This document shows, piece after piece, positions 53,311 to 62,841 of a stretch of DNA of 64,000 bases. This stretch comes from a bacterium (lineage in GTDB: Bacteria > UBP6 > JAFGXH01). The notes beneath the pieces were generated by a model, which did no database searches, was not told the origin of the DNA, and saw only the letters and a program-made list of their open reading frames with translations. The stretch covers positions 23,429-87,428 of the forward strand of contig JAMOQH010000141.1 in the NCBI GenBank assembly GCA_027064085.1, written 5' to 3'. Made by a program: the position numbers and the translations under genes. The stretch's first letter is position 1. The number at the start of each line of letters is the position of its first letter.

Positions 53311-56300
53311 TATAATACCTCTTTATAATTTCTAAAAACACCTTCTTCACCTTTACATAACTTGTTAAATTCATACATTTGAGGTATTGCAACCTGAGCA
53401 ACAGCAGTTTCAAACATTTTTGAATCTCCAACGGCAACAAGTAGTTTTTTTTGACGACTCATTGCAACACATAAACGATTAGGAAATGTCATAAATCCAT
53501 ATTTTTTTCTTGAATCTTTTTCTGTATTTGACTTAAAATCATTACTTCTTGTAATAGAAAGCAAAACAACATCAAATTCTCTTCCCTGAAAAGCATCAAT
53601 TGAACCAATTCTTAATTTATCATCATTTTCTAAATCCTCTAAGTTAATTCCCATTTTTATTATTTCTTCTTTTATTAAATCCCTTTGAGCAGCATAAAAA
53701 GTAATTACTCCATAAGTCAACTTAGAGTTTTCTGTAATAAGATTATTTATTTCTTTTGCTATAATTTTAGCTTCAACTAACCTTGACTTACTTTGTCCGG
53801 ATTGCTCTTTTCCAGCAATTAAGGGTACATCTATCCATGCAACAGATTTGCTGTTATAATTTTGTAAATTGTGTTGTAATCTTTCTATTGGCATTCCGGA
53901 TTCTATATGAGGTTCATTATGACATTCATAAAAATTTTTACTTACAAAATCACCTAAAACAGGGGTTGTTCTAAATTGTTTATCTAATGTAACACATCGT
54001 TTAACACCAGTAGTTCTTTCTAATTCTTTCAAATTTTTAAATAATTTTTCAAATAAACTTTCTTTTAGTTTTTCTTCGATATTAATATCATTTTCAGTAT
54101 TTTCTGAAATACTATTTTCCATTTTAGCTAAAATAGAATCTTCTACAATATGAGGTAACTGTCTATGGTCTCCAACTAAAATTATTCTTCTTTTTGCTTG
54201 AGCCATAGGAATCAGTAAATCCAAAGGAGTTGCTCTTGCAGCTTCATCAATAATTACTGTATCATAAATCAAATCATTATTTTTTATTTTTTGCATTTTT
54301 GAAGAATCAGCCTGCTGACATGATGCAGCTAAAACAGACGTATAATGTGCAAGCATCTCCATAACCCCCTGTGGGTCAAATTGTATATCATCAAGATATT
54401 CAGCTAAAATAGATGCTTCACCTGTTTTTGTTTTTAATAATTTTTGATTAACTTCATCGAGAATATCTGTAAGTAATATAGAAATATTTTTATTTTCCAT
54501 ATAGTCAAAACTTGATTTTTTTGAAGGAATACATCTATCAAGTAAATTTTCTTTTAATAATTCTAAGTCTTTTAAAAATTTAGGGCTTTCAGGAAAAGAG
54601 TGTTCCAAACTTCTTTTTAAAATATTTAATTCTTCTTTATGTAAAATGCTAATAATATCCCTGCTTTCCATATATTTCAACAAATTATATGATTTTACAA
54701 AACCATCATCGGCAAATGATACTTTATGTATTCTTAATCCTCTAATTAATTTAATTAAACGAGTATCTCTACTACCCTTTGTTTTAGATTCATTTTCCAT
54801 ATTAACAATCTCTTTAGTTAAAAGACTCATTAATTTATTAGATATTAAATTTCTTCCATTTATATCATTTTTTATACCTTTTAATAAATCAAAAGTTTGA
54901 ATAGAATTGCCTGGCGTTTGTAAATATGAATTAACTTTTAGTCTAAGTTTTTTATAAATAGAATCAGGAGGTAATGCCTCTAGTTTACTACTTAGAATAA
55001 CTTCTTGTTCCTCTATCCATTTATTTGTAATTCGTCTGCTTGCACTTATTATATCTTTATCTTTTCCACCAAGTTTTATAGCAGGAATACCATTAATTTT
55101 TATTCTATCAGTTGCATTTTCAACAGCATCATGTTGAAAACTTGACACTAAAACTAAATCATTAAGCTTTTGGATACTAGTCTTTTCTACTTCTTCAGCT
55201 AACCTTTCTATTATTGCAGTAATAACAGTCGTTTTACCTGTTCCTGGTGGACCTTGAATAATCGCGATATCAGGAGTATTTAACGCAACTTTAATAGCCT
55301 CTAACTGGGATTTTGTAGGCGGTTGACTTTCCATTTTTTTTCTTAATTTAGAAGAAATTGCTTTGATTTTTTTTACTCTTACATCCACCGTTGAAATGCC
55401 CTCTAGTATTTGAGCTAACTGTGGCATTGGGTTTTTAGATGTAAATATATTATCATGAGCTTTCTTTCTGCGCTCATTTGCGACTTTATCTCCAATATAT
55501 GAATAAAAGATATAACCTATTTCAGGAATTTTTTTTTCTTCATTATCTTTGAGAGTAAATTTAATTGTTAAATTAGTTAAGTCTATTTTATATTTAATAG
55601 GATTAATCATAATATTATTTTTAAAAAAAGTTTTATTTTCTACTTTCTCATCAGAATTTGATAATAACAGACCTATCTCTTCAGGAATAACATCAGCTAT
55701 AGATAAGTTTAACGGATCTCTATTATCCAAATATTTCTTTGTATTTTTTAGTTTTTCACCAATATTATCCTTCTCGAGTATTTTTAAAATATAGTTATCA
55801 TTCTCCACCCAAAAACTATCATACTCAAAACAACCAATATTTATTATTTTTTCATCCAATTCTTCCTTTTCAATTTTATTATATATTCTCCAGCTATCCA
55901 ATAAACTTTCTCCAGCTTTAGAAAGTTCTTCTAATTGCTTTTTTGAATTTCTTCTAATATCAGTGGCAGTATCAGTAAATTCCATTTCACATACAGCAAT
56001 AATAATATTCTCTTTTGAATTTTCACTAAAATATCTATTTTGCGTTATTCTTTGTAATATAAATTTCCCGTTTATATTGCCAATATCAGCAATTATTTTA
56101 TCACCATATAGTCTAAAGGATTCATTTTCATCACTATTTTTTAGATCATCATTTACTCCTTTTGACAAAAAAATATATTGGTTTTTATTATCATCTACTT
56201 TTTTAAGCCAAAATTCATCTTTAAGAAATTTATAACATTTATCTTTTGATTCATTCGTTGATAAATTTTTAAGAGTTGGTAAATATTTAAGCTCTATTTC

Positions 56301-56657
56301 TTTAAAAATTTTATCATCAACTTCAATAGATAATTTATCATCAAATTCTATTTTTCTATTAAACTTATAATATTCTATCAATAAAATTGTTTCGTTTTTA
56401 TTTTCAATATATTTTGTAATTATTGTAATAAATGGAGTATTTACCGAAATTAAATCATATATTAAATCATTATTTTTTTTATCTTTGGGCTCAACTAAAA
56501 TATGTTTTTTAGAACTTTTCACAATATAAGAATTTAGTTTATTTGAATAAAAAAGAAGTACAGGTTCGTTATTCATATTATCCAATTCATTTTGTTTTTT
56601 TACTAATACTTCAATAATTCCTTTTTCGTTTTCATATTTTATCTTACTATATTTCAT
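53310..56657 (-). CDS. Superfamily 1 (UPF1/DNA2-like) helicase
   Basis: A 1115-residue protein with an N-terminal non-catalytic part of about 420 residues and a complete SF1B helicase core: Walker A GPPGTGKTT (469-477), Walker B IIDEAARATPLDL (Asp804), motif III LVGDHRQLPH, motif V IGSIDAFQGREFDVVLLS, and motif VI RLCVAMSRQKK. This is the UPF1/Dna2/Nam7 group, 5'-3' translocases on RNA or DNA. It lies between the TerY-P kinase and the double-HEPN protein, with an 8-nt gap and a 1-nt overlap respectively. Comparable helicases are frequent in prokaryotic defence loci and could unwind or sense invading nucleic acid. Confidence 0.92.
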   Translation of the reverse strand: MKYSKIKYENEKGIIEVLVKKQNELDNMNNEPVLLFYSNKLNSYIVKSSKKHILVEPKDKKNNDLIYDLISVNTPFITIITKYIENKNETILLIEYYKFNRKIEFDDKLSIEVDDKIFKEIELKYLPTLKNLSTNESKDKCYKFLKDEFWLKKVDDNKNQYIFLSKGVNDDLKNSDENESFRLYGDKIIADIGNINGKFILQRITQNRYFSENSKENIIIAVCEMEFTDTATDIRRNSKKQLEELSKAGESLLDSWRIYNKIEKEELDEKIINIGCFEYDSFWVENDNYILKILEKDNIGEKLKNTKKYLDNRDPLNLSIADVIPEEIGLLLSNSDEKVENKTFFKNNIMINPIKYKIDLTNLTIKFTLKDNEEKKIPEIGYIFYSYIGDKVANERRKKAHDNIFTSKNPMPQLAQILEGISTVDVRVKKIKAISSKLRKKMESQPPTKSQLEAIKVALNTPDIAIIQGPPGTGKTTVITAIIERLAEEVEKTSIQKLNDLVLVSSFQHDAVENATDRIKINGIPAIKLGGKDKDIISASRRITNKWIEEQEVILSSKLEALPPDSIYKKLRLKVNSYLQTPGNSIQTFDLLKGIKNDINGRNLISNKLMSLLTKEIVNMENESKTKGSRDTRLIKLIRGLRIHKVSFADDGFVKSYNLLKYMESRDIISILHKEELNILKRSLEHSFPESPKFLKDLELLKENLLDRCIPSKKSSFDYMENKNISILLTDILDEVNQKLLKTKTGEASILAEYLDDIQFDPQGVMEMLAHYTSVLAASCQQADSSKMQKIKNNDLIYDTVIIDEAARATPLDLLIPMAQAKRRIILVGDHRQLPHIVEDSILAKMENSISENTENDINIEEKLKESLFEKLFKNLKELERTTGVKRCVTLDKQFRTTPVLGDFVSKNFYECHNEPHIESGMPIERLQHNLQNYNSKSVAWIDVPLIAGKEQSGQSKSRLVEAKIIAKEINNLITENSKLTYGVITFYAAQRDLIKEEIIKMGINLEDLENDDKLRIGSIDAFQGREFDVVLLSITRSNDFKSNTEKDSRKKYGFMTFPNRLCVAMSRQKKLLVAVGDSKMFETAVAQVAIPQMYEFNKLCKGEEGVFRNYKEVL

Positions 56658-56665
56658 AATTTCTC

Positions 56666-58090
56666 TTAAAATTTTACGAATGTAATAACACGATGATAAT
56701 TTTTTTCACTATCAAAATGAATCATTAAATCATCTTCTCTATTTGGTATTAAAAAATTATGTTTCCGTTTAATCAAAACTTTATCTTTCATATTTTTAGA
56801 TGCAATAAAATACCTTCCTCTATCAAGATTACTTATAAGTATTTCATTTTTCTGTGCATTATATTCAAGACTTAATTTATTTTCAGAATTTAATCTATTT
56901 CCTGAAATAAGATACGAGTCTATATTAGTTTTTATATTTTCTGTTAAAACAATTGAAGCAATACTTGTTCCAAAACTACTTAATCCGCCCTCCCAGTCAA
57001 TTTCTTTTTTAGGAGGTAACCACGATTTTATATTTATTAATACCGTTTGTGGTTTCTTTTCTCCACATAAAGGACAGATTTCATTATTTGCATAATAATG
57101 AAATCCACATTCACAAGAAATTAAGGAATGTAACGCTTCATTTAAAACATTTTCCCATTCTACTAATGAAGGCCGCTTAAGATAATCATTAACTCCATTC
57201 TCAAATGTTTCTTTAAACAGTCGTTGCAAATTTGAACTTAAAACTAATTTTCTTGGCATACCATTCTCTGTAAAATTAGAGTTATCATTTTCATCATCAA
57301 CCCATGGTATATCTCCCTTTTGAGCCTTTTCTTCCATTTCAGGCTCACCTTCTGTTACAATATCGCCATATCGAGGATGCACTCCTGTCAGCATCCAAAA
57401 CGCAATTACAGCAAATGCATGAGCATCAGTTAATGTATTAACCCCAGAAACCCCCTTAACCAACTCTGGAGCACCATAAGGGGGAGTATATATTATTTTA
57501 TGACTCATTTTACTTTGATATTCTAAATTATCTGCATCAATTAATGAAATATAATCATCATCAATATCCTTAGATATAAAAAAATTATCAGGAGATGGAT
57601 CCGCAAAAACTAAGCCTTTGGAATGTAGCTGAGACATTGTCTCTGCGATTTTACCAAGAAGCTTTAATCTTTTTTTCAATCCCCCTGTTTCAATATATCT
57701 TTTAAAACTTTCTTCATCTTTAGGAACTAATACATCATGTTCATAGAACATTAAATCTTTTAATGGAATCATATCGTCAAGTATTTCCATAACATATCCT
57801 AAATACGGAAAGCTTAATATTGAAATAGGATATTTTATTTCTATATCATCCAATGATATATTTTTTATTTTTTTAAATGCCTCTTGCCTTTCCTTTATAT
57901 CAGACATGTTATTAAATTCAAATTTTCCACTAGGATTAGTTCTCATGAGCTTAATTGCAATCCCCTTTTCTTGAGCCAAAAACACAGCACCCTGCCCTCC
58001 CTCTCCTATTTTCTTTTCCAAATGATAAACTCTTCCATTTTCATCAGTAAGAGTTAAAGGGAAATCATTTATTTTCCTATTTTCTAACAT
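56666..58090 (-). CDS. TerY-P-type Ser/Thr kinase with zinc ribbon
   Basis: A 474-residue soluble kinase. Glycine loop GEGGQG (29-34), ATP lysine Lys47, catalytic loop FADPSPDN (Asp164, with Ser166 in the place of the usual Lys, Asn169), metal-binding IDADNL instead of DFG, and a PPYGAPELV activation segment. A zinc ribbon (CECGF, then CPLCG) follows at about 330-355, and a C-terminal FHA-like beta domain ends the protein (LISNLDRGRYFIASKN). These atypical motifs are those of the kinase in TerY-P triads. It sits directly after the PP2C and vWA genes, as in those triads, which have been reported as an anti-phage system. It probably phosphorylates a partner in the operon. Confidence 0.88.
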   Translation of the reverse strand: MLENRKINDFPLTLTDENGRVYHLEKKIGEGGQGAVFLAQEKGIAIKLMRTNPSGKFEFNNMSDIKERQEAFKKIKNISLDDIEIKYPISILSFPYLGYVMEILDDMIPLKDLMFYEHDVLVPKDEESFKRYIETGGLKKRLKLLGKIAETMSQLHSKGLVFADPSPDNFFISKDIDDDYISLIDADNLEYQSKMSHKIIYTPPYGAPELVKGVSGVNTLTDAHAFAVIAFWMLTGVHPRYGDIVTEGEPEMEEKAQKGDIPWVDDENDNSNFTENGMPRKLVLSSNLQRLFKETFENGVNDYLKRPSLVEWENVLNEALHSLISCECGFHYYANNEICPLCGEKKPQTVLINIKSWLPPKKEIDWEGGLSSFGTSIASIVLTENIKTNIDSYLISGNRLNSENKLSLEYNAQKNEILISNLDRGRYFIASKNMKDKVLIKRKHNFLIPNREDDLMIHFDSEKNYHRVITFVKF

Positions 58091-58097
58091 TTTTTTC

Positions 58098-58808
58098 CTA
58101 TATAAATTTTAATACACCAATTGTTTTATCATCACCACTAAAAGGGGTAGGCCAATTTTCTAATTCATCTTTTAAAATACGCCATCTTTTTTGAGGAAAT
58201 TCATCACTAATATTTAATATATATTCAGAAAATTCCAAATATTTATCTTTTAGCAAATCATCTGCAACTCCATCAGTGGCAAGTATTATTCCTTTTATAT
58301 CATCGGTAATGTCAAATTCATTAATTATCCATTTATCAATATTCCATGTACTTCCAAGAGCATAAGTTTCATTTCCGAATCCTTCTCTTTCTTTAGATAA
58401 ATTACTAGCATATTTACCTCTATTTACTAGAATAATACCATCGCCAAGTTGTGCAGTTATTAATTTACCATTATTTAAAGCCAAAGCAAAAAGAATTGTT
58501 GAACATGATTCCTTATCACTATATTTTACCGAAACTAATGAAGTCCACATTGTTTGTAAAATCATTAATAAATGCCTTACATTAGAAGATTTATTTTTAT
58601 ACCAGTAATTAACAGCATCATAACTAGCCTTACAAGCCATCTTTGAACCAAACTCAGAAAATTTTTTAGACCCCATTCCATCGGCAACAACTACTAAAGA
58701 ACCAAAAAAATATTTATAAGAAAACCAAGCATCCTGATTTGGCAAATTGTTTTTTTTATGCATTTCACCTTTAGATGAATAGCCATACATTATAAATTTA
58801 GAACTCAT
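58098..58808 (-). CDS. PP2C-type Ser/Thr protein phosphatase
   Basis: A 236-residue metal-dependent phosphatase. It has the PP2C motif series: NQDAW (about 24-28), VVADGMGS, a CSTILFAL strand, QLGDGIIL, ILATDGVADDL and GDDKTIGVL near the C-terminus, giving all metal-binding aspartates. It is the natural counterpart of the kinase encoded immediately downstream and part of the TerY-P triad. AAGG precedes the ATG 2 nt after the vWA gene. Confidence 0.93.
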   Translation of the reverse strand: MSSKFIMYGYSSKGEMHKKNNLPNQDAWFSYKYFFGSLVVVADGMGSKKFSEFGSKMACKASYDAVNYWYKNKSSNVRHLLMILQTMWTSLVSVKYSDKESCSTILFALALNNGKLITAQLGDGIILVNRGKYASNLSKEREGFGNETYALGSTWNIDKWIINEFDITDDIKGIILATDGVADDLLKDKYLEFSEYILNISDEFPQKRWRILKDELENWPTPFSGDDKTIGVLKFI

Positions 58809-58810
58809 TT

Positions 58811-59539
58811 TTATGACCTTTTAAAAAAAACTTCAGCTTCTTTATTTTTATTCAAATCTCTACTTTGAGCCCTTGTTGTAACACTCATTGTAACAAACTT
58901 AAAAAACTCATATATTTTATCAGCATCATCAGCTTTAAAAACACTTTTACTATCATCGGCTAAAAACTCTTTTAACATCGCTTCACCAGAATCATCTCCA
59001 ATAAACATCGCCATTCTATCTGCTTTTTTCGCCCTTTCAGAATTCAACAATTTTTTTAATTCTTCTTTCCAATTATCATTTGGCTCTCCATCTGATATTA
59101 ATACAATTGCAGGAGTATAGGCTCGACTAGATATTTTACTTTTATCTTCAAGTAATTTTCTTGCAACATTAAAAGCCTTTCCCATTGGAGTAAGCCCAGA
59201 AGCTGTCATATCTTCCCACAAGATGTCTTTAACAGCTCTAAGCGAGGTATGGATTTTTGCATTATCACCCCCAAAAGTAATAATTGAAACTTGTATTTCT
59301 GCACCAATTATTGTTTCATCTTTAAAAGTTTCTAACATTTTAGATAAAGATTTATTTAAACTCATCATTGCAGACATTCCACCTTTCACAATATTCCATT
59401 CTTTACCATCTTCAATAACTGTTCTTCCTGTTTTAACAATCTCTCCAGATATAACCCTATCCATACTACCACTGGTATCAATCAATATAATAACGGGTAA
59501 TGGACGTGGTTTTGATTGTGTACAAAAATTCATTACCAT
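58811..59539 (-). CDS. TerY-like von Willebrand factor A protein, copy 1
   Basis: A 242-residue single-domain vWA protein. The metal-ion-dependent adhesion site is intact: DTSGS (21-25), Thr in MTASGLTPMG and Asp in LISDGEPNDNW. The arrangement is that of TerY from tellurite-resistance/TerY-P clusters, where vWA proteins scaffold the kinase-phosphatase pair. AGGAGG lies 7 nt before the ATG. A second, shorter vWA gene is just upstream. Confidence 0.9.
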   Translation of the reverse strand: MVMNFCTQSKPRPLPVIILIDTSGSMDRVISGEIVKTGRTVIEDGKEWNIVKGGMSAMMSLNKSLSKMLETFKDETIIGAEIQVSIITFGGDNAKIHTSLRAVKDILWEDMTASGLTPMGKAFNVARKLLEDKSKISSRAYTPAIVLISDGEPNDNWKEELKKLLNSERAKKADRMAMFIGDDSGEAMLKEFLADDSKSVFKADDADKIYEFFKFVTMSVTTRAQSRDLNKNKEAEVFFKRS

Positions 59540-59541
59540 AA

Positions 59542-60108
59542 TTAAACCTCCTTTATTTTAATTTCTAAATTATTAAAAAAGTCTTTTATATACATTATAT
59601 CGCTTGCCAAAAAAACTTTATTTTTATGGGTTTTATTTACATTTTCAAGAAATTTATTAATGAAAGTTGCACCATCATCATCACCAATAAATACAGCATT
59701 AAAATTAGCTCCTTTACTAATATCTAATTTAATTAGCTCATTTACCTCATACCTCCAGTCATTAAAATCTGTAGGTGTTCCATCTGATATTAAAATCACC
59801 TCTGGATATAAACTATTCTCCAAAGCTAAATCAGAAAACATCTCCCTCATTAATTTAATTGCTTCTGAAAATTTTGTTTTACCATCTGCAATTAAAGGAC
59901 TATATTTAATTTCAGATAAAAGCTTGAAATCAAGAATAATTTCTGCCTCTGTAGAAAATGATATTATTGATAAAAAAATATCATATATTTTTACTTTCTT
60001 TAAAGAATTAATAAAATTTGAAATTGATGAATTAACAACATCAATTTTATCCCCATACATACTACCACTACGGTCAACCAATAAAAAAATAGGTAACTTT
60101 TTTTTCAT
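59542..60108 (-). CDS. TerY-like von Willebrand factor A protein, copy 2
   Basis: A 188-residue vWA protein with MIDAS residues in LVDRSGSM (Asp12, Ser14, Ser16), a Thr in DGKTKFSEA and Asp in LISDGTPTDFNDW. It shares the DGxPxDxxxW pattern with its neighbour, so the two are paralogues that probably arose by duplication, and two vWA subunits may form a heterodimer. Its ATG follows the CARF gene stop immediately; the ribosome site TTGGAG is inside that gene. Confidence 0.9.
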   Translation of the reverse strand: MKKKLPIFLLVDRSGSMYGDKIDVVNSSISNFINSLKKVKIYDIFLSIISFSTEAEIILDFKLLSEIKYSPLIADGKTKFSEAIKLMREMFSDLALENSLYPEVILISDGTPTDFNDWRYEVNELIKLDISKGANFNAVFIGDDDGATFINKFLENVNKTHKNKVFLASDIMYIKDFFNNLEIKIKEV

Positions 60109-61554
60109 TTATATCTCCAAAGTTATAAATTTTAAATCTTCAATATTCTCCTTAAAAGATACAGAATCATCAAGACCTCCATCCATAGTCTCATAAAATG
60201 CATGTAAAAATCTTTCTGCAAATTTTTCAAGTCTATTTGCATCTTTAAGTTTTAACGGGGTTGTTCCATGTGCAAGTATAGATTTATTTCTTAAACTTCC
60301 CATAGAAACAATTGTTTTTAAATTGAATTTATATTTTGCATCAAACATTTTATCTCCTAATGAAATTAAAAGAGCTGCCATATTTGCATAACCAAGCGGG
60401 TAATCTGGCAGGCTTAAGACTTTATTATCCCAACCTATCTCAGCTAAACTATCAACATATCTTTTCTCTAATTCATCCTTATTTATTTTCAAATTAGAAT
60501 AAACTGGTTTATTAATAACAATATTATACTTATTTTTTAAACGATATGCAAAGCATCCTTCCATAGCTCTATAAAAGAATAAACATGAAAAGTCATATCT
60601 TTTTAGGTTATTTTTATAAAATAATCCTAATAAATAAAAGTTCAATAACTTAGTTTTAATATCATTTTTCTGTAGACTTTCTAAAAAGTCTATTTGTTTT
60701 GTAACTTTCTTCATATCATTTTCATAAAACCCCTGCAATATAACAAAATTATCATTTAAATGCTCTTTTACATTTATTATAGACTCCATCAATTCTTCAA
60801 TATCTACATCACACCATTTTGAGTATAATTTTGATAAATCCTTTAAAAACTTTGCATATTTAGGCTCTTCTAATCTTTCTGATAATTCTAAAAACCTATC
60901 ATGTGCCTCAGAAAACTGACCTTTATTAAAAAGTACCTTCCCTCTTGTAATTTCCTCATGCCCATATAGAGTAATAGGGTTTGGCAAATAAAGTAAGTCT
61001 TCTCCACCTGGAATAGGACGACGTCTTATAGGGTCATAATTTTTACTTTCAATATAACAAATAGGCATATCTAACTGCCAAGCAACTAATCCAGCAGCAG
61101 CACTCATTATCTTTTTTCCACCAGTAATATCAACAATTGCTTTTAATTTTTCTTCATTAGTAATTTCAGAAACCTTGTTTTTAATTAATTTATATATCTT
61201 CAAAGGGTCTGTAGGATCACAAGTTAAGTGATGAAAATTACTATAACCAATCATTGGAACAACATGCTCTCCTATAATATTAATCCCCTCTGAAGTTTTT
61301 TTAGAAGAAATTACCAGCACCTGCTTAGGGTTTATTACTTTTGATGATATAATACTCGTTTCAGGAGAAAACCCTGACATTGTTATCAGCAGATCAAATT
61401 CTTTGTTTTTTACATTTTTATTATTTGCCCATCGCTCTTTTGCTAATTTAACCACATCATCCAGTAAATTTTCATAATAAAAATTATCCTTTTCTTCTTT
61501 ATTTTCTTTATCAATTGATAACCATTTTTTAATGTTTTTCTCAAATTCACTCAA
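60109..61554 (-). CDS. CARF-HEPN protein (Csm6/Csx1/Cas02710-like) without CRISPR
   Basis: A 481-residue protein. The N-terminal Rossmann-like CARF domain reads DLLITMSGFSPETSII (strand 1 and ligand loop), then IVDITGGKKIMSAAAGLVAWQLDMPICYIE, the D-x-TGGKK-M motif typical of CARF sensors of cyclic oligoadenylate. A helical middle with RYDFSCLFFYRAMEG follows, and the C-terminal end carries LRNKSILAHG, an Rx6H HEPN RNase motif (Arg422, His429). Such proteins are ligand-activated RNases, usually companions of type III CRISPR. I chose the TTG at 61554, five bases after AGGAG; a GTG at 61560 overlaps that site. No CRISPR array, Cas10 or other cyclase gene is in the window. Confidence 0.82.
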   Translation of the reverse strand: MSEFEKNIKKWLSIDKENKEEKDNFYYENLLDDVVKLAKERWANNKNVKNKEFDLLITMSGFSPETSIISSKVINPKQVLVISSKKTSEGINIIGEHVVPMIGYSNFHHLTCDPTDPLKIYKLIKNKVSEITNEEKLKAIVDITGGKKIMSAAAGLVAWQLDMPICYIESKNYDPIRRRPIPGGEDLLYLPNPITLYGHEEITRGKVLFNKGQFSEAHDRFLELSERLEEPKYAKFLKDLSKLYSKWCDVDIEELMESIINVKEHLNDNFVILQGFYENDMKKVTKQIDFLESLQKNDIKTKLLNFYLLGLFYKNNLKRYDFSCLFFYRAMEGCFAYRLKNKYNIVINKPVYSNLKINKDELEKRYVDSLAEIGWDNKVLSLPDYPLGYANMAALLISLGDKMFDAKYKFNLKTIVSMGSLRNKSILAHGTTPLKLKDANRLEKFAERFLHAFYETMDGGLDDSVSFKENIEDLKFITLEI

Positions 61555-61570
61555 TTTCACTCCTATAAGT

Positions 61571-62836
61571 TTAATGATAATTAAAAGGTAATATCTCTAT
61601 TATTTCTTTTATATTTTCAGGTAAGCATTTATTATTTATAAAAGTTCTTAACTTTTCCATTTGTGGAACAGAATATTTTAATTTATCCTCTGTTTCCTTT
61701 AGTAAATACCTTGCATCATCTAAAAAATAATTATCATCAAAACATGCAAAAGCCACCGTTGATATAACAGAACCAATTAATTTTAATGTTGCTCCAAAAT
61801 CATTTATTTTTATCATTTTAATTGAATTTTTAAAACGTTCCAAAGAATAGTTCATAAATATATCTTCTGTTCTTTGCCAACAAAATACTCCTCTATAAAG
61901 ATTTATTAACTCCCATGGATGCTGAATTTGCTCACTCCAATTTTTATAATAACTTGTATATTCACTTATTATTTCAGGATTTACCTCATCACAAAAAAAC
62001 AAGGTTCTCAAAAAAATATGATGATGATATTGTGTTTTTATATCATTAGAATTTTTAAATAATTCCAAACATTCATTTAAATCACCTATTGTATCTTCAA
62101 CAATAGAGATTCTATTAGTAAAGCCTCCATCAATAGCATTAAGTGCTCTATAGCATTTTGTTTGATCTATCTCCCCTAACTTATCAATCTCATCAATCTC
62201 AGATATATTAAATAGTTCTATTGCCTCAACAAAACATTTTTCAGCCTTTTCATAGTTTCTATTTATTGAATATGATTGCCCTAGGCTACTTTTAACCATT
62301 CCCTTCATAACAAAGGATAAATTTTCAAAATTTGAATCTAATAAAATACTAGAGTTTACATTTAAAGCAGTATCAAAATCAAACTTATCATTGTAATGAA
62401 CGACTACATTTAAATCAATATATGTAACAAGTTCAAAATCATCATTTAATAAATTAATACGATTACTTTCATAATTAGAAACTGCTTTATCTATTCTGTG
62501 AGGATCTCCACCATGATTAGCATCCTGAAGTTCAATTGCAGTCCATAATAAACTTATTTCAGCAGAAGTGTAGTTAATGTCTAAATTTGGAATTAAATAT
62601 TTAACATTTTTAAATAAAATATGTAATTTACTTAAATCCCGACTTTTAGATTGATATTTTTCTTCTAATTTTTTAATAATTTTAAATTTATAACTTTTAT
62701 CAACAATAAGTATCTTTTTTAATTCGACTAAAACTTCTTTCTTGAAATTATCATTTTGGTATATTAAGAAAAACTGAAACATCTTTTCACAATTATTTTT
62801 TAACTCTTCAACTTTACTTAATACCTTATCTTTCAT
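61571..62836 (-). CDS. Helical TPR-like protein, first intact gene of the large operon
   Basis: A 421-residue all-helical protein. TPR-like helices can be seen around residues 180-210 (SFVMKGMVKSSLGQSYSI, NRNYEKAEKCFVEAIELF). No catalytic motif is seen. AGGAG precedes the ATG, and the CARF-HEPN gene follows after 10-16 nt, so it is likely a partner or inhibitor of that RNase. The family is not recognised. Confidence 0.65.
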   Translation of the reverse strand: MKDKVLSKVEELKNNCEKMFQFFLIYQNDNFKKEVLVELKKILIVDKSYKFKIIKKLEEKYQSKSRDLSKLHILFKNVKYLIPNLDINYTSAEISLLWTAIELQDANHGGDPHRIDKAVSNYESNRINLLNDDFELVTYIDLNVVVHYNDKFDFDTALNVNSSILLDSNFENLSFVMKGMVKSSLGQSYSINRNYEKAEKCFVEAIELFNISEIDEIDKLGEIDQTKCYRALNAIDGGFTNRISIVEDTIGDLNECLELFKNSNDIKTQYHHHIFLRTLFFCDEVNPEIISEYTSYYKNWSEQIQHPWELINLYRGVFCWQRTEDIFMNYSLERFKNSIKMIKINDFGATLKLIGSVISTVAFACFDDNYFLDDARYLLKETEDKLKYSVPQMEKLRTFINNKCLPENIKEIIEILPFNYH

Positions 62837-62841
62837 ATTCC

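Noticed and set aside
58811-60108. Tellurite-resistance operon (ter)
   Set aside because: Only TerY-like vWA proteins are present; no TerB, TerC, TerD or TerZ sequences are seen.
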